Shown: positions 1-7,768, counted from the first letter of the stretch. The stretch: DNA of 11,460 nt from Prevotellaceae bacterium UBA1720 (GCA_002317475.1 DCIS01000075.1:1984-13443); one strand, 5' to 3'. The notes: generated by a model from the letters alone, not told the origin. A program made the numbers and translations.

Positions 1-654
1 GGCCAGTGTGCGAAATTGAAGTGCTGCATGAATTACGAGGCAGATCAGTATGTTGAGGCAACCCGTTGTCTGCCCAGTCGTGAGATTAGTCTTCATGCTG
101 GTGATGGAGAATACTTCTATTTCAAGGCAGACATACTTTCCGGCATGATTACATACAGCACGGATAAGCGTCTGGCTGCTAACCTGACTACCATCTCTGC
201 CAAACGTGCCATGGAGATTATCCAGATGAATCGTCGTGGTGAGGAACCCGATTCCTTGGAAGAGGGTGGTAAGACCGTGCCTGAGAAACCCGTTGACCTG
301 GCTACTCAAGAGGATCTGAATCGTTTTGACAAGAAGAAAAAGAAGAAAAAGCGTAGTGGTGATCGTCATGATGGTCATAGAAATGAAGACCATAAGGCAG
401 AGGGACCATCGGAACAGCAATCCGAAAATCAGGCAGAGCCTGTCGTAAGGCAGGAGCAAAAGCCTGAAAACGAAGGTGACCAGCGCGAAGAGCATAAGCA
501 AAACGACCGTCATAATGGCGAGCAACGTGATCACAAACGTGATGATCGCAGGCATCATGACCGTCGTGAGCATCGTCATCACCACAATGGAAATCGTCAG
601 GATCGTCCCAGGCAGGATAATCCCCAGAAGGGTCCCTCTGCAGATGCTAAGTAA
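1..654 (+). CDS. ricT: PSP1-domain / RicT-like protein, 3' part (5' end beyond window)
   Basis: The reading frame is open to the left edge, so the true start lies outside; 217 residues are visible. It begins inside a GQCAKLKCCMNYE segment, which matches the cysteine-rich core of the PSP1/RicT (YaaT) family: a C-x4-CC pattern (visible residues 3, 8, 9) followed by a basic and acidic stretch. In Bacillus, RicT is part of an Fe-S-containing complex affecting RNA processing and development; the role in Bacteroidetes is not established. Residues 10-75 continue the conserved fold. From about residue 111 there are seven consecutive lysines, then a roughly 100-residue tail very rich in His, Arg, Asp, Glu, Gln and Asn. 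This tail is surely disordered, with a cluster such as RRHHDRREHRHHH near the end, and may bind nucleic acid or metal (inference). The stop is followed one base later by the gldH start, so the two genes are almost certainly co-transcribed. Family assignment is fairly sure; function is not. Confidence 0.8.
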   Translation, partial: GQCAKLKCCMNYEADQYVEATRCLPSREISLHAGDGEYFYFKADILSGMITYSTDKRLAANLTTISAKRAMEIIQMNRRGEEPDSLEEGGKTVPEKPVDLATQEDLNRFDKKKKKKKRSGDRHDGHRNEDHKAEGPSEQQSENQAEPVVRQEQKPENEGDQREEHKQNDRHNGEQRDHKRDDRRHHDRREHRHHHNGNRQDRPRQDNPQKGPSADAK

Positions 655-655
655 T

Positions 656-1126
656 ATGAATCAGAGGTTCAAGTGGGTAGTTTGTCTCTTGGCGCTTGCT
701 CTATATTCGTGCGAAGAGGACGTAGTACATCGGTATTGTGCTGTGGACAGTCAGGACTGGCAGAAGGCTTATAAAGCCCGATTCCACATTGAACCGCTGA
801 AAACCAAATCAGAATACAACCTAAGGGCAGAGGTGCGTGTTGACAAACGTTTCCCCTACAAGGACCTCTGGATGGTTGTTGAGACAAAGATTAGTAATGA
901 TTCCGCACAAATAGTATATAATGATACTGTTTGTGTGGATATCATCAAGGATAATGGGGACATGAATGGCGATGGCCGTAATATTTTAGAGTACAAGACG
1001 GCCGTTCGCTGTCTGCCCTTGACCACCAAGGATACTTTGGACATTTGTGTTCGCCATATTCAGTCTGTCACGCCTGTTCCTGGTGTGCATGATGTTGGCA
1101 TTATGTTAGCTCCAATCTGGAAATAG
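656..1126 (+). CDS. gldH: GldH-like lipoprotein
   Basis: A 156-residue lipoprotein. The open frame extends further upstream, but the ATG at 656 is chosen because it puts a classic lipoprotein signal at the N-terminus: basic MNQRFK, a hydrophobic stretch at residues 7-16, and the lipobox LYSC with the acylated Cys at residue 19. The mature part is a small, probably beta-rich domain with motifs such as DLWMVVET and a C-terminal HDVGIML segment typical of GldH. GldH is needed for gliding in Flavobacterium johnsoniae, but homologues occur in non-gliding Bacteroidales, where the job is unclear. It starts one base after the upstream RicT-like stop, the usual neighbour in this phylum. It has no recognisable Shine-Dalgarno, as is common here. 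The stop is only 3 bp from the end of the convergent rodA. Some doubt remains because the family is short and divergent. Confidence 0.78.
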   Translation: MNQRFKWVVCLLALALYSCEEDVVHRYCAVDSQDWQKAYKARFHIEPLKTKSEYNLRAEVRVDKRFPYKDLWMVVETKISNDSAQIVYNDTVCVDIIKDNGDMNGDGRNILEYKTAVRCLPLTTKDTLDICVRHIQSVTPVPGVHDVGIMLAPIWK

Positions 1127-1129
1127 ACC

Positions 1130-2614
1130 TTATCTGTTTCTCATGACCTTGTTTCGTGATGCGTCAATTCGAAGCATGATGAATAGCAAGATGGTAAAGC
1201 CCCAAAGTGAAGAACCACCGTAACTGAAGAAGGGTAGGGGAATACCGATTACGGGGGTCAAACCAAGCACCATTCCCACATTGATAAAGACGTGTATCAT
1301 GAAAACGCCCAGGACACAATACGCATAGACGCGTCCGAAAGGATACACCTGCCGCTCTGCAATATGAATAATGCGGAACATCAATGTCAGGAAGAGCAAC
1401 AGTACGACGCTACAACCGATAAATCCTTCCTCCTCACCCACGGTGCAGAAGATGAAATCTGTATCCTGCTCGGGTACATATTTCAGTTTTGTTTGTGTCC
1501 CGTTTAGGAATCCCTTTCCTTTCAGACCTCCTGATCCGATGGCAATTTGTGCCTGCGCTACATTGTATCCAGCACCCCTTGGGTCGTCTTCCATTCCCAG
1601 CAACACCTGTATTCTTTTTTGCTGATGAGGTTCCATGACATTGTCCATCACATACTGGGTAGAATAGGAGAAACCTATCGAACCAATGATGAAAATAGCC
1701 AGATAGAGATAGCTGAGAAGTCGTTCACGCAAAGCCAGATACAGCAGGTATACAAACATGATACCTAACACAACCAACAGGATGTAGGTGAAGTCAAATG
1801 GGATAATCCATTCGCAGAAGGCAAACGCTCCGCCAATGCCTGCTATTCCAAGTGCCATCATCCAGTAGATGGGGGATTTGAGTTTGGTGTAGACGTACAT
1901 CATGCCGAGGGTGAAGAGATAGACTGCCGTTAGTACCAGGAATTGTCCCAGGCTTACTTCTGGCAAGTTGAGCAATGGAACGTTGGCAAAACGTATACCT
2001 ACCACGAAATAGAAGATGGCAGCAACTCCACAAAACAGGATGCTTCCTGCCATTCCTTCGCGATAGAACATGAAGAAGAAACTGAAATAGACCAGTGCAC
2101 TACCCGTTTCCTTCTGCATCACGATGAGGCCCATAGGTACTATTGTGATGAGTCCACATATTATTAAATCGCGCATGTGCGAGAGGTTCAGTTCAAATTG
2201 TCCTATTACTCGAGCCAGACATAGGGCCGTTCCGAATTTTGCAAACTCTGCGGGTTGAACACTAAACGAACCAATCTTTATCCATGACATGGAGCCCTTG
2301 ATGTCATGAGCCAGGAAGGGTGTTACAAAGAGCAAGACCAAAAATGCGGCATAGATCAGATAGGCGAACGATTCGTATATTCGTTCGTCGATGGCCAACA
2401 GTAATCCTCCTAATCCCAGCGAGGTCAGGATCCATACAATCTGCATGCCCGAACGCGAAGAGAAGGAAAACAATTGTCCTGCCTGGTCAAAGTCGTAGCT
2501 GGCACCACATACGCTCATCCATCCCATGCCCATGAGGGCGATGTAGAGGATGATGGTAAACCAGTCCAGTGACCGAAGTATACCCTTTTGTTCTTTGTCT
2601 CTAATTGCATCCAT
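1130..2614 (-). CDS. rodA: RodA, SEDS-family peptidoglycan glycosyltransferase
   Basis: A 494-residue inner-membrane protein with about a dozen hydrophobic segments. SEDS proteins polymerise lipid II into glycan strands; RodA does this for the side wall together with PBP2. Visible signatures are QPAEFAKFG (residues 120-128), QKETGSALV (167-175), PEQDTDFIF (381-389), where D386 matches the essential aspartate of the family, and GIPLPFFSYGGSS (457-469). It is over 100 residues longer than E. coli RodA; the extra length is hydrophobic and falls around residues 205-310. Long RodA versions of this kind are usual in Bacteroidetes. The start MDAIRDKEQKG at 2614 leaves 30 bp after the mrdA stop and gives a short cytoplasmic tail before the first membrane helix. 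It is the last gene of the elongasome block and converges on gldH with 3 bp between. RodA is preferred over the division paralogue FtsW because of the mrdA/mreBCD context. Confidence 0.95.
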   Translation of the reverse strand: MDAIRDKEQKGILRSLDWFTIILYIALMGMGWMSVCGASYDFDQAGQLFSFSSRSGMQIVWILTSLGLGGLLLAIDERIYESFAYLIYAAFLVLLFVTPFLAHDIKGSMSWIKIGSFSVQPAEFAKFGTALCLARVIGQFELNLSHMRDLIICGLITIVPMGLIVMQKETGSALVYFSFFFMFYREGMAGSILFCGVAAIFYFVVGIRFANVPLLNLPEVSLGQFLVLTAVYLFTLGMMYVYTKLKSPIYWMMALGIAGIGGAFAFCEWIIPFDFTYILLVVLGIMFVYLLYLALRERLLSYLYLAIFIIGSIGFSYSTQYVMDNVMEPHQQKRIQVLLGMEDDPRGAGYNVAQAQIAIGSGGLKGKGFLNGTQTKLKYVPEQDTDFIFCTVGEEEGFIGCSVVLLLFLTLMFRIIHIAERQVYPFGRVYAYCVLGVFMIHVFINVGMVLGLTPVIGIPLPFFSYGGSSLWGFTILLFIMLRIDASRNKVMRNR

Positions 2615-2644
2615 TTCGTTTTTCTGTCTTCCCGTCTTTCAACT

Positions 2645-4501
2645 TTATCTTGAGTAGTTGCCGTACTTGATAACTTTATTTTCAAATTCCGCAGCTTTGG
2701 CCTCGCTGGCTTCACTCAGTTTCCCATTGATGAATTGCTCCATGATGAGCGCTCCAATCGGTACTCCGAAGTGTGCACCAAAACCTCCGTTCTCTACGTA
2801 TACTGCCACAGCAATCTTTGGATTGTCCTTTGGTGCAAACCCCATGAAAGCAGAGTGGTCTTGTCCACGGTTCTGTGCGGTACCCGTCTTGCCACATACT
2901 TCATACATGGAGTTGTTAGCTGAACGACAGGTACCTCCTGTTACAGCGGCGCGCATGCCTTGTACCACATATTCGTAGTTTCTCTGACTAACCATGGTGT
3001 AGTGCCTCTTCGAGTAAGTACTGTCCAATGCTTCACCTTGCACCTCCTTTACTACATGTGGGGTGATGTAGTAGCCTCTGTTGGCAATGGTGGCACCCAA
3101 ATTGGCAATCTGCAGAGGCGTAAGGCAAACCTCTCCCTGGCCGATGGCAATGGAGATGACTGTCACACCATTCCAACTACCTTTGTACGCCTTGTCATAG
3201 TAGTCGGCATTAGGAATCATGCCGCGGTTTTCGCCGGGTAAGTCAATGCCGAGAGGGTAGCCAAATCCCATACTTACCATGTAGTCCTTCCATCGTGTCA
3301 TGGCATCTTGCACCGTTGGATATTTGGTGCGGTTGCTGAACATGTGGTATAATCCCCAGCAGAAGAAGCCGTTACATGAAGTTGCAATGGCGGGTATGAG
3401 TGGCAGAGGAGAACCATGACCGTGACAACCAACCGTCAATCTGCCAAAATGGAAACCATGACTACAGGGATAGGCCGTACCTGTGGGGGAAATGACACCC
3501 TCCTCCAGGAAGGTAAGTGCCTGGCTGGTCTTGAAAGTCGATCCTGGTGGATAGCGACCTGCAATGGCGCGGTTCAGCAAGGGTTTCATGGGGTCTTGCT
3601 GCAGAAGGTTATTGTTTTTGCCTCGTTGTCTGCCGACCATCAGATGTGGATCATAACTGGGTGACGACACCATGCAGAGCACCTCTCCTGTCGAGGGTTC
3701 GATGGCCACGATGCTGCCCAGTTTGTTTTTCATCAATCGTTCGCCTAGTTCCTGCAACTTGATGTCAATGCTCAGCGTCAGGTTCTTGCCAGGAACGGGT
3801 GCCTGGTCAAATTTGCCATCCTGGTATTTGCCTTTGATTCGACCTCGTGCATCACGTAGCAATATCTCTGTTCCCTTTTCTCCACGCAACTCCTTCTCGT
3901 AACTACGTTCCACTCCCAGTTTGCCGATGTAGTCGCCACTTTGGTAGTAGTTGTCAGCTTCGATGTCTGCAGGATTCACTTCTCCTACATCGCCCAGAAT
4001 ATGGGCAGCGGTGGTGCCAGTGTATTGGCGAATGCTTCGTCTTTGGATGTAAAACCCAGGGAATCGGAAGAGTTTCTCACGAAAACTGCAGAACTCTTCT
4101 GCCGAGAGTTGACTACGCAGGATCTGCTGGGTATATTTGCTGTATCCTGGATTCTTGCGTTTGTCTTTGATTTCCGCCATGCGGTTAGCAAACCATTCGG
4201 TGGTTGTACCCAGCGATTCGCAAAGTTCCAAGGTATCAAGATCCTTGATTTCGTTCTCTACCACCATGATGTCGTACGAGGGTTGGTTGTACACCAGCAA
4301 CTCGCCGTTTCTGTCACGTATCGCTCCTCGGGCAGGGAACTGGATGCTCTTCAGAAAAGCGTTTGAATCTGCATTCTTCTGGTAGTCGTCGCTCAGTAAC
4401 TGCAAGGTAAACAGGCGCAAAAGATACAATAGGATGACCAAGAAGGCCACCCCACCCAATACAAATTTTCTTTTCTCAAGTTTGTAGTCCTTATCTGCCA
4501 T
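2645..4501 (-). CDS. mrdA: Penicillin-binding protein 2 (class B transpeptidase of the elongasome)
   Basis: A 618-residue class B PBP that cross-links side-wall peptidoglycan and partners RodA. The start MADKDYKLEKRKFV gives a short basic cytoplasmic tail, then one membrane anchor at about residues 13-36. The pedestal domain follows, including the conserved FPARGAIRDRNG segment (55-66) and YIGKLGVERSYE (191-202). The transpeptidase domain has all three catalytic motifs: STFK (321-324, nucleophile S321), SCN (375-377) and KTG (538-540). It therefore looks active and would be a beta-lactam target. Length is normal for PBP2. It lies between mreD (47 bp upstream) and rodA (30 bp downstream), the standard order in Bacteroidetes. 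The 47-bp gap upstream is the largest within the mre part and has only a weak imperfect hairpin. Identification is very secure. Confidence 0.97.
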   Translation of the reverse strand: MADKDYKLEKRKFVLGGVAFLVILLYLLRLFTLQLLSDDYQKNADSNAFLKSIQFPARGAIRDRNGELLVYNQPSYDIMVVENEIKDLDTLELCESLGTTTEWFANRMAEIKDKRKNPGYSKYTQQILRSQLSAEEFCSFREKLFRFPGFYIQRRSIRQYTGTTAAHILGDVGEVNPADIEADNYYQSGDYIGKLGVERSYEKELRGEKGTEILLRDARGRIKGKYQDGKFDQAPVPGKNLTLSIDIKLQELGERLMKNKLGSIVAIEPSTGEVLCMVSSPSYDPHLMVGRQRGKNNNLLQQDPMKPLLNRAIAGRYPPGSTFKTSQALTFLEEGVISPTGTAYPCSHGFHFGRLTVGCHGHGSPLPLIPAIATSCNGFFCWGLYHMFSNRTKYPTVQDAMTRWKDYMVSMGFGYPLGIDLPGENRGMIPNADYYDKAYKGSWNGVTVISIAIGQGEVCLTPLQIANLGATIANRGYYITPHVVKEVQGEALDSTYSKRHYTMVSQRNYEYVVQGMRAAVTGGTCRSANNSMYEVCGKTGTAQNRGQDHSAFMGFAPKDNPKIAVAVYVENGGFGAHFGVPIGALIMEQFINGKLSEASEAKAAEFENKVIKYGNYSR

Positions 4502-4548
4502 TTACGAATGGGTTAAGCCAGAGAACCATTGCGATGAAAGACTCCTTG

Positions 4549-5061
4549 TCAATTCTGCTTCTTTTTGCCGCGGAAGGTTTCCATTAGGGTGATGATGACC
4601 CATGAGGTGGCAAAACTTGTGATAGCTGAGATGCCAAGTGTTCCAAGGTTGAAAAACGAGAATGACTCCAGGCAGAAGTAGGCAAGATGATGCACCAGAA
4701 GCAGGATTGTGATATAGCGCAGGTGGTTCCAGACACCCATAGTATGGTAATCAGGCACCATATCCTCCAGCGAGTCCTTGGGTATGCACCTCTGTAGCAG
4801 GTAGGGTTGAACCAAGGCTGCCAGTGTAAGTGAGGCTGCAGAAATACCTGCCGTGTTGGCAAACATATCCATGACTGTTCCCATGATGAAAGCCCATACT
4901 AAGGTTGCAGTCTTATTCGCGTTTGCGGGGATATAAAGCAACAGTGCCACGTACACAAGAGGTGTGCCAAATCCATTGAAGTGGATGTGGTTGAAAAGCA
5001 AGATCTGCAGCACTCCCAGTGCTATGACTTGCATCAGTCTTGTGAATAAGCCCAAAATCAT
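4549..5061 (-). CDS. mreD: Rod shape-determining protein MreD
   Basis: A 170-residue integral membrane protein with about six hydrophobic segments (roughly residues 4-23, 33-47, 52-68, 73-90, 113-131 and 141-160) and a basic C-terminal tail ending KKKQN. MreD is an inner-membrane partner of MreC and part of the complex coupling MreB filaments to wall synthesis. Sequence conservation in MreD is low, so the call rests on length, membrane pattern, the segment GTVMDMFANTAGISAASL (61-78, the place of a semi-conserved MreD motif) and position directly after mreC. The start codon lies 3 bp after the mreC stop, implying tight translational linkage. Nothing suggests truncation. Confidence 0.92.
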   Translation of the reverse strand: MILGLFTRLMQVIALGVLQILLFNHIHFNGFGTPLVYVALLLYIPANANKTATLVWAFIMGTVMDMFANTAGISAASLTLAALVQPYLLQRCIPKDSLEDMVPDYHTMGVWNHLRYITILLLVHHLAYFCLESFSFFNLGTLGISAITSFATSWVIITLMETFRGKKKQN

Positions 5062-5064
5062 CGT

Positions 5065-5901
5065 TTACGGTGCTATTTTCAAGGTGTCAAGCTCTTCCTT
5101 ACCAGCGTTCTTCAGAATAATGACGTCACGCAGTACAGAAAGATCGGTACTCAGTTTTACCTTCAGTTCATAACTCTGTCCATCTTTCGAGTTGCCGATA
5201 CGTGCCACCTTTCCTACGAAGATGCCGGGAGGGAAGACGCTGCTGAATCCACTCGTCTCCACTTGGTCCCCTACATGGCAACTGGCATGGTGTGGGATGT
5301 CGCTCAGATAGGCTTCAAGAACGCTTCCACCTCTCCATGACAGCGAACCGAAATAATTAGTTCCGCGCAAGCGACAACTGATGTTCGACTTCGAATTCAG
5401 CATAGGCAGCACCAGTGAGTAGTGGTCGCTTACAGCATAAACAATACCCACAGGTCCCGTTCCACTTACCACGCCCATCTCTGGTTCAACGCCATCTTTG
5501 GCACCCTTGTCCAGGGTGATGATGTTGTCTTTGTCCTTCACGCTGTTGCTGATTACGTGGGCATGAACCTGCTCGAACTTAGACAGACGTTCGCTCATCA
5601 GTCGTTCTGTCAGTGTGCTGTCGTGGAGCAGGCTATCCAGTTCCTGGCGCATGCGTTCGTTGGAGAGTTGAAGGGAGAGGTTCTGCTTTGTCAGTATCTC
5701 GTTCATCTCTCGCAACTGGGCATAGCTGTGGTATTCCGCCTCTAAAGCCACCACTTTTCCTGTTACTGCATTGGCCTGTGTGACCCAGATGCTGTTGTGG
5801 TAACTATTGAAACGGAAAAGCATCACCACGCTTGCTGCCTCCAGTACGACGAAGGCAAACCAGTGGAGATGCGTTTTCAGCCAGGTGATGAAATCGGACA
5901 T
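5065..5901 (-). CDS. mreC: Rod shape-determining protein MreC
   Basis: A 278-residue bitopic protein. A short cytoplasmic N-terminus is followed by one membrane helix (about residues 12-30) and a heptad-rich coiled coil (about 48-112) that would drive dimerisation. The beta-domain follows (about 113-265) and contains the MreC signatures NIITLDKGAKDGVEPEMGV (126-144) and FPPGIFVGKVARI (223-235). MreC is the periplasmic scaffold that binds and activates PBP2 and links it to MreD and MreB. The C-terminus stops soon after the beta-domain, without the proline-rich tail of some homologues. It sits 10 bp after mreB and 3 bp before mreD. The start MSDFITWLKTHLHW is well placed for the membrane anchor. 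Identification is secure. Confidence 0.96.
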   Translation of the reverse strand: MSDFITWLKTHLHWFAFVVLEAASVVMLFRFNSYHNSIWVTQANAVTGKVVALEAEYHSYAQLREMNEILTKQNLSLQLSNERMRQELDSLLHDSTLTERLMSERLSKFEQVHAHVISNSVKDKDNIITLDKGAKDGVEPEMGVVSGTGPVGIVYAVSDHYSLVLPMLNSKSNISCRLRGTNYFGSLSWRGGSVLEAYLSDIPHHASCHVGDQVETSGFSSVFPPGIFVGKVARIGNSKDGQSYELKVKLSTDLSVLRDVIILKNAGKEELDTLKIAP

Positions 5902-5911
5902 CCGCGTATGA

Positions 5912-6931
5912 TTACATCAAGAAGGTAAACTCGTGGATGTTCTTCAGTGCGATGCCTGTACCCTTTGCTACGCTATGGAGGGGATCTTCAGCCACATGGA
6001 AGGGGATGTTGATCTTGTCCTGCAGACGCTTGTCCAGACCGCGGAGCAGTGCACCACCACCGGTCAGATAGATACCGTTGTGTACGATATCTGCATACAA
6101 CTCTGGTGGAGTCTCTGCCAGTGCATCCAGCACGGCAGTCTCGATGCGCGCAATGGTCTTTTCCAGACAGTGAGCAATCTCCTGGTAGCATACGGGAACT
6201 GTCATGGGCAGCGAGGTGATGCGGTTTGGACCATGTACTACATAATCCTCTGGAGCATCCTCGCCCAAGTCGGTCAGGGCACTACCTACATGTATCTTGA
6301 TACGCTCGGCCATACGCTCGCTCACCTTCATGTTGTGCTGGCGGCTCATGTAGTCCTGGATGTCTGCGGTCAACTCATCTCCGGCAATACGCAAACTCTT
6401 GTCTGCTACGATACCACCCAGTGAGATGACTGCAATCTCAGTGCTACCACCACCGATGTCGACAATCATATTACCTTCAGGTGCCAGGACATCCAGACCG
6501 ATACCGATGGCAGCAGCCATAGGTTCGTAGATCAGGTAGACCTCACGCCCACCAGCGTGCTCGGCACTATCACGAACGGCACGCAACTCCACCTCGGTAC
6601 TGCCACTGGGCACACCGATTACCATGCGCATGGAGGGAGAGAAAAGGCGTCTGCCGGTGTGGACCATCTTAATCATACCGCGCATCATCTGCTCGCAGGC
6701 ATTGAAGTCGGCAATCACACCATCGCGAAGTGGGCGCACCGTACGGATGTCGGCATTTGTCTTCTCGTACATCATCTTTGCCTTGTCACCTACGGCAATC
6801 ATCTTGTCTGTGCGGCGGTCAAGGGCCACTACGCTAGGTTCATCCACCAGAATCTTATTATCGCTGATAATAATGGTGTTGGCGGTACCCAGGTCCATGG
6901 CAATTTCTTTATTTAACGAAAACCAATGCAT
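5912..6931 (-). CDS. mreB: Rod shape-determining protein MreB (bacterial actin)
   Basis: A 339-residue actin-fold ATPase that polymerises under the inner membrane and positions the wall-elongation machinery. Actin-fold motifs are intact: phosphate-1 loop DLGTANT (13-19), IYEPMAAAIG (134-143, with the catalytic-type Glu at 136), phosphate-2 loop DIGGGSTEIAV (158-168), and adenosine motif LTGGGALLRGLD (289-300). The N-terminus MHWFSLNKEIAMDLG matches the length of other MreB proteins, so M1 at 6931 is chosen over the Met at residue 12. Length is normal. It is the first shape gene after purH, with a 63-bp gap that contains a short AT-rich direct repeat. No strong own promoter was seen in that gap, so it probably depends on the promoter before purH. 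Identification is very secure. Confidence 0.98.
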   Translation of the reverse strand: MHWFSLNKEIAMDLGTANTIIISDNKILVDEPSVVALDRRTDKMIAVGDKAKMMYEKTNADIRTVRPLRDGVIADFNACEQMMRGMIKMVHTGRRLFSPSMRMVIGVPSGSTEVELRAVRDSAEHAGGREVYLIYEPMAAAIGIGLDVLAPEGNMIVDIGGGSTEIAVISLGGIVADKSLRIAGDELTADIQDYMSRQHNMKVSERMAERIKIHVGSALTDLGEDAPEDYVVHGPNRITSLPMTVPVCYQEIAHCLEKTIARIETAVLDALAETPPELYADIVHNGIYLTGGGALLRGLDKRLQDKINIPFHVAEDPLHSVAKGTGIALKNIHEFTFLM

Positions 6932-6934
6932 TCA

Positions 6935-6959
6935 AATTGAGAATTGAAAATTGAGAATT
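6935..6959. repeat. Short AT-rich direct repeat between purH and mreB
   Basis: Two exact copies of AATTGAGAATT (6935-6945 and 6949-6959) are separated by GAA, giving a 14-bp period. They lie just upstream of the mreB start on the transcribed minus strand. It could be a protein-binding site, a spacer of low-complexity sequence, or part of a dispersed family. The sequence alone does not decide. Confidence 0.6.
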
Positions 6960-6994
6960 ACTAATTTCTTCAGCCTAAACTTGTCTCGGTCCCC

Positions 6995-7588
6995 TTACTT
7001 TACGAACCAACCGTGGATAGCAGTGTCGTAGTGGCTGCTCACGCCGAAGGCGCGGGTTGCAAACCACTTGCGGTCCTCGATCTCACTCTGAGCACCATTC
7101 TTCTGGAGCAACTCCATCAAGGGCTGGTACTCATCCTTAGAAGGCACGATGATCACGTCGCGGAAATTCTTGGCAGCAGCACGGATCAAGCTGATACCGC
7201 CGATGTCTATCTTCTCGATGATGTCTGCCTCGCTTGCACCGCTTGCTACGGTCTGCTCAAAAGGATAGAGGTCTACGATCACGAGGTCGATCTCGGGAAT
7301 CTCATACTGAGCCATCTGCTCCTGGTCACCCTGCAGTTCGCGACGACCCAGGATGCCTCCGAACACCTTGGGATGAAGGGTCTTTACACGACCACCCAGG
7401 ATGCTAGGATAGCTTGTTACGTCCTCAACCTTCTGGCAGGGAATGCCCAGACTCTCAATGAAAGACTGAGTGCCACCGGTTGACAGCAATTCTACACCCT
7501 CAGCGTTCAGCTTGCGAAGGATCTCATCCAGACCATCCTTGTGGAACACGCTGACTAGCGCTCTCTTTATTTTTCTTGTTTCAGCCAT
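6995..7588 (-). CDS. purH: Stand-alone IMP cyclohydrolase domain (short PurH)
   Basis: A 197-residue protein matching only the N-terminal IMP cyclohydrolase (MGS-like) half of PurH. That half closes FAICAR to IMP, the last step of de novo purine synthesis. Residues at the known catalytic positions of the bifunctional enzyme are present: the Lys in GGRVKTLHPK (K69), the Tyr in VDLYPF (Y108), the Asp in EKIDIGG (D128) and the Lys in RAAAKN (K140). The spacing agrees with the family. The start at 7588 (MAETRKIKRALVSVF) is preferred over an in-frame Met four codons upstream because it fits family N-termini. Usual PurH has about 500 residues. Here the frame stops cleanly at the domain boundary after SSHYDTAIHGWFVK, and the 63 bp before mreB cannot hold the AICAR transformylase half in any frame. 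A functional single-domain enzyme is therefore likelier than a broken gene. The transformylase should be encoded elsewhere. Confidence 0.9.
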   Translation of the reverse strand: MAETRKIKRALVSVFHKDGLDEILRKLNAEGVELLSTGGTQSFIESLGIPCQKVEDVTSYPSILGGRVKTLHPKVFGGILGRRELQGDQEQMAQYEIPEIDLVIVDLYPFEQTVASGASEADIIEKIDIGGISLIRAAAKNFRDVIIVPSKDEYQPLMELLQKNGAQSEIEDRKWFATRAFGVSSHYDTAIHGWFVK

Positions 7589-7662
7589 AATATTTTGCAT
7601 TTATTTGTTTGAATACAACCTTAATCAGATGCACCTCTGTGAAGGGTGCGTGTTTGAGGGTG

Positions 7663-7694
7663 CAAAAATACACAAAAAACGCGAATGTATGCAA
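7663..7694 (-). promoter_or_regulatory. Bacteroidetes-type promoter for the purH-mreBCD-mrdA-rodA operon
   Basis: On the minus strand, TATTTTTG at 7663-7670 matches the Bacteroidetes -7 consensus TAnnTTTG exactly. A TTG at 7692-7694 lies 21 bp upstream and fits the -33 element. AT-rich sequence lies further upstream (about 7695-7725). Transcription would begin near 7655-7660 and leave a leader of about 70 nt before the purH ATG at 7588. No other equally good match was seen between purH and the terminator to the right. Confidence 0.65.
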
Positions 7695-7768
7695 TTTTCA
7701 ACTTTATTATTTTATAAATAAGGTGAAAAATTGATTTAGCGCAAATTTCTTGTGGTATTTAGTGACGG

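Noticed and set aside
1680..2000. Extra hydrophobic stretch in RodA relative to E. coli as a novel insertion
   Set aside because: Long RodA proteins with additional membrane segments are, as far as I recall, usual for Bacteroidetes, and the catalytic motifs are intact.
4507..4530. Hairpin between mreD and mrdA as a terminator
   Set aside because: The arms AATGG-GTT/AACCATT pair only with a bulge and no T-tract follows. Termination inside the elongasome block is unlikely.
5933..6424. 163-codon plus-strand open frame opposite mreB
   Set aside because: It lies fully antisense to a highly conserved gene and encodes no recognisable domain.
6932..6994. purH as a frameshifted or decayed bifunctional gene
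   Set aside because: The 63 bp after the stop show no transformylase-like sequence in any frame and mreB follows at once. A clean domain-level loss fits better than recent decay.
7470..7721. Plus-strand 83-codon open frame over the purH start and leader
   Set aside because: It overlaps the purH N-terminus antisense and the promoter region, and the translation has no recognisable features.
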